Shown piece after piece: positions 12,201 to 23,420 of a DNA stretch of 64,000 bases. The number at the start of each line of letters is the position of its first letter. Positions within the stretch are counted from its first letter, which is position 1. The stretch is from assembly GCA_914767715.1 (NCBI GenBank), contig OU612065.1, forward strand, positions 6,076,001 through 6,140,000, given 5' to 3'. Both the position numbers and the translations under genes were made by a program. The notes below the pieces were generated by a model. That model was given only the letters and a program-made list of their open reading frames with translations. It did no database searches and was not told the DNA's origin. The stretch is from Membranipora membranacea. Lineage: Eukaryota; Bryozoa; Gymnolaemata; Cheilostomatida; Membraniporidae.

Positions 12201-13440
12201 TATATTCAATGCAAAAGGTGAGTTATCAGTTGATTAGTTGGACATGAAGACAGCACTGTTATTTATGTTGTAGTTGTGTTTGGACCGCACAGATGTCTTA
12301 ATGTTATTCCTTGTGAAGGGCAAGAATATTCCTCATCCAGTACCGATGTACCTGACCAATCAGACGGCGGTAAGATACGAAACTATAACTATAATGAAAA
12401 CTTGCATATATGTTATGATGTTTGATAAAATTTGTGTTTAATCACCAGTACAGGCCGTGTTCATATATACATGTTAATTGTACAGAACCATGTTAATCCC
12501 AACATAGGGAGTCTTTGGAAGAGTTTATGTGTAGAAACGAGTGTAGACAAAGTTTGGTCATTTTACCTGCATTCCGGGTTCGCTCCTGATCCACTGAAGG
12601 GAGCAACTGCAATGCAGGCAAATGGAATAAACTTGATCTAAAGCGAGTGTGAACACTTTATAATCATGAATATCCAAGTAATCTGCAGTACAAAGACTAC
12701 ATTATGTATATGGAAAATGACCCATAGATCCGAAAGCTGTAAACAAAGCTATACTTAAATTTTGATCACGTCAGGCGATCGTCTTTAGAATATTATGCTT
12801 GGCTGCGCTGTACAAGAATAGACAGTTTTCTGAGCTCTTATTTATGCCTCAATTCGGAGTTGTCCTCTCTCCAGTTTGGTACTTTTAACCCACGCCGCAT
12901 AGGGTTATCTTGAAAACCGTTTATAATAGGATAAAAATGATTTTTGATTCAGAGTCTGCACCATTGAAAACCCTGTGAGACAGAGTTTCCAAATCATTGG
13001 GGGCTTGAATGTTGATAAAACTTAATTTTAGTGACGAAACTCATAAAAAATTCTGCCAAATTGTCCGCAAAACAGGCAGAAAATGCTATAATCGACTATC
13101 CAATTACTAAAATTATTTCCCAAACTATATCCATATGAGTTTTCAATGTTGCAGATTCTGAATCAAAAATAATTTTTATCCTATTGTAAGCGGTTTTCAA
13201 GATAACCCTCTTGTCAGCACGGTTTTCCTATGCGGCGTGGGTAAAAGTAAAAGTACCAAACTGGAGAGAGGACAACTCTGAATTGAGGCCTAAATCTGAG
13301 CTCAGAAAACTGTCTATTATAGAATGGGTAACACCAGAATTTTTTTTTCATTATAACTGCACTGCGTTATTATCACTATTTTAGGTACACCTCAGCACAC
13401 AACAGCAAGGGTTTCCTTCAGCCGACCTGGATTGTACTGA
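245..13440 (+). CDS. Unrecognised Ser/Thr- and basic-rich protein with a duplicated exon array (3' part of gene, 5' end outside window)
   Basis: I do not recognise this protein. Exons supported by frame and splice sites: 245-307, 830-943, 1575-1718, 2070-2272, 3249-3583, 3893-4328, 4465-4581, 4871-4936, 5279-5467, 5692-5820, 6127-6192, 6410-6607, 6971-7036, 7233-7295, 7523-7858, 8225-8308, 8590-8916, 9273-9362, 9634-10077, 10540-10617, perhaps 11007-11051, then 11127-11338, 11811-11928, 12274-12369 and 13385-13440 (TGA). The first exons encode a helical-looking, non-repetitive region (for example RGFSQRLNTLHRF-like text replaced here by its position, 2130-2180). The centre is low-complexity Ser/Thr/Asp sequence alternating with short basic patches such as KIKTQTRSERK and KMKTRRRSVRK. 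The end (11127-11928) looks folded again. Exons from 4328 onward are mostly phase 1-1, which lets cassettes duplicate without frame change. The basic patches suggest a nuclear protein, by inference only. The 2272/3249 junction does not keep phase, so a small exon is probably missed there. It could also be two genes. Confidence 0.6.
4465..6607 (+). repeat. Tandem duplication of a three-exon cassette (two units)
   Basis: Unit 1 comprises exons 4465-4581, 4871-4936 and 5279-5467; unit 2 comprises 5692-5820, 6127-6192 and 6410-6607. Paired exons share starts and ends: VKSGVQI against VKSNVQI, two 66-nt middle exons, and third exons that both end in a TS-x-x-G motif directly before a gtatga donor. 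The introns match too: after the first exons both read gtatgtattg followed by similar text with tctaagaccc. This shows a DNA-level duplication of about 1.15 kb, not only protein similarity. Confidence 0.75.
7500..10790 (+). repeat. Tandem triplication of a two-exon cassette of about 1.05 kb
   Basis: Three consecutive units each hold a long Ser/Thr/Asp-rich exon (7523-7858, 8590-8916, 9634-10077) and a short basic exon (8225-8308, 9273-9362, 10540-10617). The long exons begin GFS(T/S)K and end in SLSNSSITG-like text; the shared acidic run is DDDSTGDDRNTG. The short exons begin DSS(D/N)SQN and end in a basic KT/RT-x-R-R patch. Introns and the following sequence (agtgcccagagcag, aaccctttaattg) are also repeated. 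Unit 3 has an extra internal stretch in its long exon (444 nt against 336 and 327). Confidence 0.88.
12741..13319. mobile_element. Hairpin miniature transposon, copy 1
   Basis: A 579-bp element lies in the last intron of the first gene. From about 12819 it forms a long inverted repeat: agacagttttctgagctc at the left is answered by gagctcagaaaactgtct at the right end, and the inner arms include cacgccgcatagg and cctatgcggcgtg. An 80-bp extension (aaacaaagctatac to gtacaagaat) lies outside the hairpin on the left only. The same element recurs in opposite orientation at 17414-17945. There is no coding capacity, so it is a non-autonomous element. Confidence 0.8.
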
Positions 13441-13486
13441 TGACAGGACCAAAAACATAACCAGGAATAATAATCTGTGATTTTAA

Positions 13487-14365
13487 TTGTACAAAAGTAT
13501 GACTCCGAATTAATTTGAATTTATTTTACGAGGCTGAATTGTTAATGTGTATCTGTTTGCGATTAATGAGTATAATTTATTATCAAAAGGAATGGCCGAT
13601 CCTTGGTATAAATTATATTAGTTAGCAATAATGGTCAACTTGCTGATCAAATTATGTAATTTCACTTTTTGTCTCGAAGCACAGATTATTATCTTTGTGA
13701 ATTACATTTCCTCTGTTCCCAGAGTCAAATTTGCTTATCATGCTGACTACTGGTAAACATTTTGCAAAAGTGTATGGACACCTTTACAACTGGACATCTT
13801 TATATCTATGGTTGCCTTTACGTCCATGGACACCTTTATGTTTATGGATACTTTTACTTCTATGGACACTTCACTTTATGTGTTTTGTTCTTCACTGGTA
13901 GAAACAACCACCATCTTCTGTACCTTTTGGCAATGTGCCATACAGGATATGGAATCAGACATTCAAAGATCTGTGAATTTAGTTGTTCAAAAATATGACT
14001 CAGAATTATTTTGAATGTGTTTTTGAGGCTGAATTATTAATGTGTATACCTGTTTAAAATATATTTGAGTATAATTATCAAAAGGTTTGCGTAATCCTTA
14101 GTATTTATAATGGTCAACTTTCTGATCAAATAAGTGCTTGGGATTTGTGTCTCAGAGTCAAGATTATTTCTTTCGTGAATCATTATTCTTTTGTTTGTTC
14201 TCAGTGTCAATTTTGCTAATCTTGCTGACACTGGAAAAGAAATTATTTTGCAAAAGTGTATGGACATGGGACACTTTTACGTATATAGACACATTTGTGT
14301 GTATATACACTTTCATGTGTATCGTTCTTTATTGATGTTGTCAACAATTATATTCTGTACTTTTT
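13487..14365. repeat. Local tandem duplication in the intergenic spacer
   Basis: The stretches 13487-13935 and 13983-14365 are diverged copies about 496 bp apart. Shared landmarks are tatgactc-gaatta, gaggctgaatt-ttaatgtgta, ataatggtcaact-gctgatcaaat, and gcaaaagtgtatggacac. In copy 1 a short degenerate minisatellite (gtatggacaccttta-like, about 13775-13890) follows. Open frames here are by-products of the repeat. I see no gene in 13441-15616. Confidence 0.7.
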
Positions 14366-14379
14366 TGTTTTCGAAGCTG

Positions 14380-15616
14380 ATACGCCACACTTCAGACCTT
14401 AATGCTGAAGTGTGCAACCTATTTTTTTAATGCTCCATTTTTCTACTGATGAGGCTGATGAATGCTGGGCATTTTTGACATAACAAGGTGTCTGTGAAAG
14501 ACTTATTTCGCAATTTCATCTTTTTAAACTGATATCTTTCGATTATTTACTGTACAAAATAGAAATGTTGAGCGGCTGCACAATCAAGGCAGCCAGCTTC
14601 CTCCTTCTCCATGGCAAAACTATGTTCTGCTTTATGTAACAATCCCAGAAACTAGAAAGATTTGATAGCATAATACGTGCGAATTTAAAAATGGAGTGGA
14701 AATCATATTAGCAATATTGTCAGTTTATCAACACCAACTTATTAGTTATGATGGTGTTCACGTTGCTTTCTTGTGTTTTATTAATACTGTTAGAACTACC
14801 ATAATCCATAATGAGAGAGTGGAAGACCAGTTTCCTCACCTTTAAATGTGACTCTTAAAAATGCCAAATCATTGAAGGTTGAAATCGGTTTTACCTTAAA
14901 TTCATAATAACTGCACAGCTGAGCAACAACACCAATCCCATCTCCTCGGGATCTAGGACATGTTAGGGGTATTATACAGGGATTATTTCATCAATCAAGC
15001 TAGCAGTAAGTGAGTTATTTACATATAGGACAAACTAATGTGGTATATCGCCTTTTCAGTTTCTCAGGAACTAGTCCTATTTAAAAAATTCCGGTGCCGG
15101 GATATTAAAATATTGCCGGGAACTTTTCTTACATATTGGACATTGATCAATGTACTGCGCTTGCATCTAACATAGACCTTTTACTCCCTGCATAGATTAA
15201 GTAATCCTTAGAAGAATGACCTCTCATATCTGAATGGTACAACGAAAGAGTCGGGTTAGTTAGTTCAAGTGTCTCCCCTTTGGAATCCATGTGTTGGAAG
15301 GTGCTGTATTAAATTCCCAATGCTGTCTTTTAACAACAACATTCATTGCTGCATTCCTGCCCATTTTAGATACCAATTAGTCTGTCATGCCTGACTATAA
15401 GCTGTGCGATTGTAACTCCTCTTTTTACGCTGTTCGATAACATTCCTGAGAAAATTAATATGGATTCTTGAGTTTCTGTGTCTAATGCCTTGAGATATAC
15501 AGTTAAGCTCCGAGGCGATACTAACTTGTTTCTTATTTGCCGTCTCTGTTCAACAGACAGTTCAAAAACACTTCACATGCCCTGATAAGAGCAATGATAC
15601 GATAGTGCTAGGGAAC
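14380..15616. other. Intergenic spacer between convergent genes
   Basis: This separates the end of the first gene from the last exon of WDR70. I see no coding exon, RNA gene or clear transposon in it. Confidence 0.5.
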
Positions 15617-18600
15617 TCAGATCTTTTGTTTTTTCCAGGCAGGAACATCATCATCTTCATCGCTTTTCTCTTCCTCCTTCAGTATTGGCACTGGCTGTGT
15701 TCTAGAATCATAATAATATATCATAAACAGCAGGCGATGTGTGAGAGGTCATGTAGGATATAAAATTAGACATTCGATGGGTGCTGGTTAGAGTGTTTCA
15801 TCTCCGGGGTCATCAGTAGTAACTGTCCATGATCATGAAGATTGAATGCCACTACCAGTGACCTGGGCAGAGTTTACACACCTCAACTATAGATATTCTT
15901 CTTGTCATAACTAGTTCATTGAGACAAAATAAACCAAGATATGAAACAAACAGACTATATCAGAAAAAGTTAAATTTAGTATCAGGACGGGTCAGATCTA
16001 GTGGGAGTCATAGTACAACTTTGATGTGGTAAAGTGAGGTTTCTGTCAAGTTTTTGGTCTTAAATAGGTGTGAAAGTAGATTCGGAATGCCATGAGCTTG
16101 AATAAAGAAGGGGGATATGTTCACTTTTTGTTGAACTCAAAATCAAGTTCATTTGTTATCAGAAATGGTATCATTGTATGGGACTGAGATATACCAAATT
16201 GGCACAACATCAAAGTTATCTAGTAACTGCGAGGCCACATCAGCAGTTAACATACTTTGCATAAGCAGCTCCTGACCAGTAAGGATCTTTTGCAGCATCC
16301 TCTGCATGCCTCAATATAGCAGCCCGAGGATCGAGAAGGCCCTCATTGGGCTTACGGGTGGCTATCTGTTTAGCGACATATTGAGAAAGTGTAGAACCAT
16401 GGGCCATAACTCTACCATCGACGCCAACTGCATAGAGAGTTAAGTATATGAGGTCAAACTATGCACATTCGATGAATCGATACAAAACACAAAATACTTA
16501 AAATTATGGAATATGGCAGGCTGCTGAGATGTGATTTCAGTATCGACCCTTTTGTCGTTACTAAAATTGACTTTGTTCATGAATCTGAAGCGATGAATCG
16601 GTGCACATTCAGTGTTTACTAGCTGGTATAATATTTCAAAGACAGTATATTTTGACAAATCAGAGTAAGCGGGCTTCACATGAAGTCAGTTTGAAGCTGA
16701 GGTCACATACTTGAGCCACTGATGGGTTTTAGAGGAGCGTGAGACTTCAATGGGTCCTTTCTTGCTTTCTCTATCTGCTTCTTAGTACTCATCTCTCTTT
16801 CTTCTCTGAACATCTTCAGTGCATAGGCTGCAGAAAGACACTTAAATAATAAGCACTAGATTTTGATTATAAGCTATGGTTTTAAATGAAGGAGTCTGAT
16901 ACATACAATGAGAAAACAATAGCCACCATGAGAATCAGGTTCAAATGCATCAGTAATTAAAATGTTAAACAATGCCAGCAGGAATTAATGATGACATGGT
17001 TTATAAAAATCATTATTTTAAAGTTGGATTCACTTGGGGTTTGTCAACTACTGTTTTTGCCGCAGCTCCAACAAACCATAACTAAAGACACAAATTGTTC
17101 ACGTAAGTAAAAAACAGAGTTAGCAATGATACTTGATTAATTCAGAATACATACGGGTGATGATCTTCTGGTGAGCCACAAACTGCACATCGTTCTTCTT
17201 CCTGACTTTTTTTACTACACATAGTTTGGCACCACGATGACTCTTATCAGGGTCATAGTATAGTTTACACACCCCATTACCTGTGCCAATCACTATCTGA
17301 TTCAGTCTGGGGTGCCATAAGCACCTCACTATGTGCTACAACAAGCATGACACATATAGTTAAGTTAGGCTATTCCTATCAGTAAAATACAGATACAGCA
17401 CAATAATTGTATGTAATAGACAGTTTTCTGAGCTCTGATTTAGGCCTCAATTCAGAGTTGTCCTCTCTCCAGTTTGGTACATTTAAACCACGCCGCATAG
17501 GAAAAACGTGCGAAAATTATTTTTGATTCAGAATCTGCAACATTGAAAACTCATATGGACATAGTTTGGGAAATAATTTTAGTAATTGGATAGTCAAATA
17601 TAGCATTTGGCAGAATTTTTTTATGAGTTTCGTCACTAAAATTAAGATTTATCAACATTCAAGCCTCCAATGATTTGGAAACCCTGTCTCACAGAGTTTT
17701 CAATGGCGCAGACTCTGAATCAAAAAACATTTTTATCCTATCATAAGCGGTTTTCAAAATAACCCTCTTTCAGCAGGTTTTTCCTATGCGGCGTGGGTTA
17801 AAAGTACCAAAATGGAGAGAGGACAACTCTGGATTGAGGCATAAATAAGAGCTCAGAAAACTGTCTATTCTTGTACAGCGCAGCCAAGCATAATATTCTA
17901 AAGACGATCGCCTGACGTGATCAAAATTTAAGTATAGCTTTGTTTATATATGATAAAATGGAACATCTAACAGGAATCATGCTGCGGAAGGCTTCTTGAT
18001 GTCAAAAGCTCAACTTACAGAATCTGAAACCTTGGACTCCATAACTCTATCGAGTGAGTTTCTCTCTAAGAAGACAAGTTTACCCTCTGTCTCTCCACGG
18101 TTCAGTGATGTGCCTGTCATAACCATCTTATCATCAGGACTGAAGCAGCAATCTGTCCTGTAAACAATTTAAATCACCGTCTGACATATGCGAAACATAG
18201 AGATTATAACAGAGGCAATGCAATTGAGCTGTCTATTACATACTAACAGTCACTCAGTACATGAAACATGCAACATGACTAATCGGATTTTCTTGAATAT
18301 AAACTTCAGAAACAAAATTAACAACGGGCCAATATCAATGAATGAAAGTACGAACATGGGAAATCTGTTGAAAAGATCCTTTGCCACAGCTACAGGTTCT
18401 TTCATCTTGCGTATATCCCATAGTTTGACTGTATCATCACCGCCCCGAGTAGCTATAGACAGACCATCATAAGAGAAACTCAGTGAGGAGGTATCTGTAC
18501 CGTTCTGGTGTGCGTCACGAGTTAATTTGGCTACATTCACATATCTTTTGTAATCCCACATCTGTATGCTTCCATCCTGACAGGCAGTGGCTATCAGTTT

Positions 18601-21600
18601 GCCATCCTTACTAAAGGCACATGTAGTAGGTATTGTCTTTTTACCCTGTTTTGTTTTAGGTTTTAATAAGTGTTTGTGCTTTACCTCACCAACAATCCAT
18701 AATCGGAGCGTCCTAAAAATAGGGAATATTTATCAGAAAGATGATTAAATGCAATTTTCATTCAACAATACTGAGGCTTGGCTATCCTGATAAACTGTTT
18801 AGTATATACTCAATATCATTGCTAATATTATAGTTCATTACTGTAGTATCAATGAGGCAATAAATTAATTCTGACTCATTTACAGATGTTGTGATGTTTC
18901 TCAGCCACAGCTCTGCTGCTCGTCTAGCTTATGTCTCAGAACAGAGAGATATGCGGTAATTGAACTTTTCAGCAAATCTTACCCATCATTTGAGCATGTC
19001 ATAAATTCATTCTTCACCTTAGGATTCCAACATCCACTATTCAGCATGGCAGTGTGGCCCTAGTAACACAGCAAACAACTAATTATAAGTTTAATGCTTA
19101 ATAACATTATATGAGATACGCTCCTGCTACCTGAAGCTGAAAGTACATGACTACAGATACCATCACTGCAATCTGATCAGATACTTCTGGATTACCAATA
19201 ATCCGTTGTTGGTACAATTATTATGTCAGGTACTGTTAATGCCAACCAAATTTTACAGAGAGTTCCATTATCATTCATTATGATCACATATTTTCACGCC
19301 AAACCAAAAAACAAAATCAACCAATGTTTCCTTTCACATCTAGGCAGGTTATGGACATATATAGTACCTGTGTTGAAGCTTGATCTACTATATACTGATA
19401 TCCTTTCTTACACTCCATCACTTCAAATCCATCTCTGTCGAGAACTTTAGCTTGAGCGTTGGCTCCCACCACCAGTATGTGCTCACCAGTCACACTGTAC
19501 TCCAAACTGTGTATGGCATGACTACAAACGACATATACAGTTCAAGCGACCATTGATTACTGATAAAAACCAAAATGCGTTAAGTCACAAAAGCAATGTC
19601 TGGATGGCTTACTCATCCATCGAATGCTTCATGTTCATTCTTACCTTTCACAGGGAGTGCACTTTCTGAAAGATTGCAGAGATGCGTCCATACCAGCAAA
19701 GTCCCACAATTTAACATCATAATCATATCCTCCAGTGACAAGACGGGCTCCCGACACATCAAGAGCTAGAGCTGACACCTACAATATCACAGGAGTCTGA
19801 GCATCAATAGCAGAGATATTACTTTCAAAATATGAATTCTAATCATACAATTTTTTGCAGCAACACAGTCCTTTCACACAGCGCTTTCACACAGCCCTTT
19901 CACACAGTCCTTTCACACAGCCCTTTCACACAGCGCTTTCACACAGCCCTTTCACACAGTCCTTTCACACAGTCCTTTCACACAGTCCTTTCACACAGCG
20001 CTTTCACACAGTCCTTTCTCACAGCCCTTTCACACAGTCCTTTCTCACAGTCCTTTCACACAGTCCTTTCACACAGTCCTTTCACACAGTCATTTCACAC
20101 ATTCTTTTCACACAGTCCTTTCACACAGTCCTGAAATTCATGAGAGTTACCCAACCTCACTACTAACCCCATCTTCTACCTCAGCTAGCAAAAACTGATG
20201 GCGCTAATAATGAGTGAGTCACTCCCTAAACAACCAAATTAGAAATTTAGAAAATAGAATATGCCTTTAAAAAAACCAAATCAGCTTGATCTTTTGTTTT
20301 TGATTTCTATATCCAGGAAAACGTACTCTCTATCTTAGTGAATGAATGCGACATTCCACTTACCGATCTGCCTTTAGTACAGACAAACATGCAGCATAGA
20401 AGACTTCACTCTTTATCCCATCCAGTAACACAATGAATACTTATATGGCATTTCTTTGATTATTCCCAATGGTGTAACCTAGTCATGAGACAGAGCTTTT
20501 AGTGCTGCATTTCTTTACTCACTGTTTTTGTGCCATGAACCATCTCAACCTCATTAGTCATTGGAATCTTCTTTTCTATCGTCTATAAGCACAGGAATGA
20601 ATCAAATATCTGGTGAACAATTTACTCAGTTGCGAGTATACTTCCCTGGTTGTTTTTCTGTGGCACTTACATACTATATATTGCATTGATATATTACACA
20701 GACTTTTTGCAGGTTGTCGTCATTGCTAGTGAAACTTTTCTGTCATGGAAGGAGGTTGTTACCTTTTATTTTGTGGACGAGTCAAGAGAAACTGACTGAT
20801 AAGGAAATCATGAGGATTGGTATGGCTCCTTTTGAGAAGGGGACAGAAAATTGACAGAAATATGAACAGAAAGATGAACACGCCTTATTAAAATCAAATA
20901 AATTGAGCATCTGCAGTTCTAAGTATTCATGATACTGACCTCTTCCTCTTCTTGCTCCTCGTCATCATCATCCGCAACAGGAGCGCTTGTGTCTCTGGGA
21001 GGTTTAGGACCAACATCATCATCAGTATCCACCTCGACACCTCCAGTTTTCTGATAAGAAATGAAAAGTGAGCAGTAGCGATCACATAACAAATTAATAT
21101 CCACACACTGACAAGTAAGAAATTATTTTATAGTCTTGCCCACATTTGTGAAGTGAGAAACAGCTGAAACTGAGAAAGCTTTCAACTGCTGGCGCTTGTT
21201 ACACCTCTCCAAATATTTGACAGAAAAATGTCCCAGCTGGCAGAGAAAACTATGGTATGAGCAGTTGGCACACATATAGTTAACAGCTTGAAACAAATAT
21301 GAATTAATTGAGCCGTAAAACAATTGCACAATATATAAATACCATATTAAGATTGGAAGGAATGGCAGGTCCTATTTCATCATCAGAACTGTCATCAATG
21401 GCAGGTGCTTTACCAGCTCCTCCAGATGACACACTGGCTGAAGGGAGCGGTGCAGTCTGTGTCTTCTCATACTGATCCTCAAGCTCGGCTAAGAATACAA
21501 AATATTTTTTATACTTTTTCTTCTTGCAGCACAATGGGAGGTTCTTCTCATTGTCATTTTATCATAGGTCAATTATACATTACATTCGCTATATGCTAAT

Positions 21601-22233
21601 TTGCTGTCCTAAGACATTTTAGGAAATTAACGGTCAAAAACATCTCATGCAACAAGTCCATCGATGAAGGCCTTGTGTCTTCTTTATCCCCTCCATATTC
21701 CCATTCAATTTGCAGGTTCATCTTTGAGAGGATAAACATGACATTACCATTCTTATCCTGGTTTCTTTCAACTGCAGTCTTTTTGGCCTCCTCAAACATC
21801 GCCATAAAGTCAAAGGTTTTTGCCTTCTTGTCTCCCCCTGAAAATATGAATTTAGTGTATTGCTAAATAAACCACTATAGAACTAACATGAGAATCATGG
21901 AAGAATTGAAAATTACATATGGATCAAATACTTAATACTGTCCCATATATTACATATTATATATCATATGTTTCTGGTTGAAATAGAGCGAGTCACAGAT
22001 GAGTCTAACGCTTGAGGGTTTCACAACAAAGGAGCTCACCAACGAGTACATCATTTAATAATTCATTTTTGGGCATTTTAAGCAGCAAATCTAATTATCA
22101 CAGGTTGTTAGACTTATTGTTAACCTATCAAATCTGAATGGTGCAATACAAGTGGACAAATCATGAGTGTAGTATGTAAGGAAGCCACTAAAAAACATAC
22201 AATTTTGTATTAATAGATTTAGTTACCTGACAT
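15617..22233 (-). CDS. WDR70: WD repeat-containing protein 70
   Basis: A complete model of about 609 residues. Exons, in coding order: 22227-22233, 21748-21837, 21343-21488, 20940-21050, 20523-20582, 19645-19778, 19368-19521, 18983-19059, 18356-18712, 18019-18157, 17155-17335, 16711-16827, 16256-16427, 15617-15701. Every junction keeps phase. WDR70 is a nuclear WD40 protein with reported roles in chromatin and the DNA-damage response. Diagnostic stretches are KAKTFDFMAMFEEAKKTAVE near the N-terminus, VTGGYDYDVKLWDFAGMD, AKVLDRDGFEVMEC, GGDDTVKLWDIR, RCLWHPRLNQIVIGTGNG and the terminal WKKQKI, all close to the human protein as I know it. An acidic linker (residues 32-118) precedes the propeller (about 130-485). 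The start MSGGDKKAKT leaves a shorter N-terminus than human, and total length is slightly under the human 654. Introns host a hairpin transposon and a 13-bp satellite. Confidence 0.95.
17414..17945. mobile_element. Hairpin miniature transposon, copy 2 (inverted relative to copy 1)
   Basis: A 532-bp copy of the element at 12741-13319, lying in a WDR70 intron between exons 17155-17335 and 18019-18157. It begins taatagacagttttctg and ends with the extension read in reverse (gtacagcgcagccaagc to agctttgttt). Internal deletions relative to copy 1 include loss of the stem stretch after the left cacgccgcatagg. Confidence 0.8.
19863..20131. repeat. 13-bp tandem repeat (tcctttcacacag)n in a WDR70 intron
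   Basis: About 20 head-to-tail copies of a 13-mer with one- or two-base variants (gcgctttcacacag, gccctttcacacag, tcctttctcacag). The period is not a multiple of three and the unit lacks stops, so two overlapping open frames run through it; these are not genes. It lies in the intron between exons 19645-19778 and 20523-20582. Confidence 0.92.
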
Positions 22234-23420
22234 GTTGAAGTTTTTCTCTCAGACTTCTCGAACCATATGACCACAACGGAATCTGCATGCACTGTTAATT
22301 GAAAGAAATGATACTGAGTTTACTTAATGTAATGTGTGTGTCGCAAAACTCTAATAAAGTTCTCAGCAAACCAAAGTAAGAAGACAGTTATTGTTGGATC
22401 CACGGACCTCTTGAAATGTTTTCCAGGGGAAAGCGCTTATAATGAACAATCACTATTTGACTGCTTAATACACATATCATTGTGAACAAGAGGTGGTTAT
22501 CCTCTAATAATAGATGGCAGCTGATGTCACAAGCTGTATAATTGCCCAAGATTAATCACCGCAGGGACATCATACATTGAATCGGGCAGGCCGAGGATAC
22601 ACCTGCTGCATGTAACTCCAGTTTGTCTACACTATGTATGTTTGGGCAAGAATTCAGAGGTCAAGGTTTCAGGTCAATTACATACATATCAACAGTTATC
22701 ATTAGATTAGATCGCTTATTGTCGGGCAGGTGTAAACGATCATTATCTTTATATTATAATAATAATTTGACATAGATAGACAGATATGGAATGGCTGATA
22801 CTAAGATATACATGTAGATAGGAAAATGACATCCTTGCAAGCTCCAGGGGGCCATGAATCTATACAATAAAGTGGAGCTGTGCTGTTAGTGTTACCTGTC
22901 CTGGAGTAAGGTAGGTAAAAAATAAATTATTAAGTTCTTGTGATTTTCTCTAATCTTCTTTCTAGTTTGTGATAATATTTTACATCCAATCCAAAAATAG
23001 CAGGCGCAGTGACAGTAGTTGTATGGCCCCAACAAATAACTGGTTTTCTTCATTCAGGTTATCAAATCAAACCATTTTAGGTCCTTCAATGATTATTTTT
23101 GAAATAGTCTTCCTTTCTTTGACTCTGAAATTGTTGAATTTAGGATTAGCAGGATGTGATCCAAACAAGCATTAGTTCCACTATCCAATAATAATGGATA
23201 TTTTGGTTTCTTATTCCTACTAAAATCTCTGCTTTTAGCAAGTACCTGACTCTTATATGCTGCAGTTAAGTAGGGTGGGTTGAACTTAAATAAGTCACAT
23301 ACTTTTTTATACAGGACAGAAGAGTAAAACTCTGGCTTTTCTCTGCTAGTCTAGTTCTGGTTGAAATACTACAACAAAGATTTAGTATTGTAAATGGTAG
23401 CATCCGTCAATAAAAGCTGA
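22234..23420. other. Upstream region of WDR70
   Basis: This holds the presumed 5' UTR and promoter of WDR70. The acceptor-like or TATA signals I looked for are not distinctive, and I see no coding exon. Confidence 0.4.

Noticed and set aside
19832-20166. Two overlapping open frames of about 100 codons with SHSPFTQ-type repeats
   Set aside because: They are the 13-bp satellite read in different frames inside a WDR70 intron; no gene.
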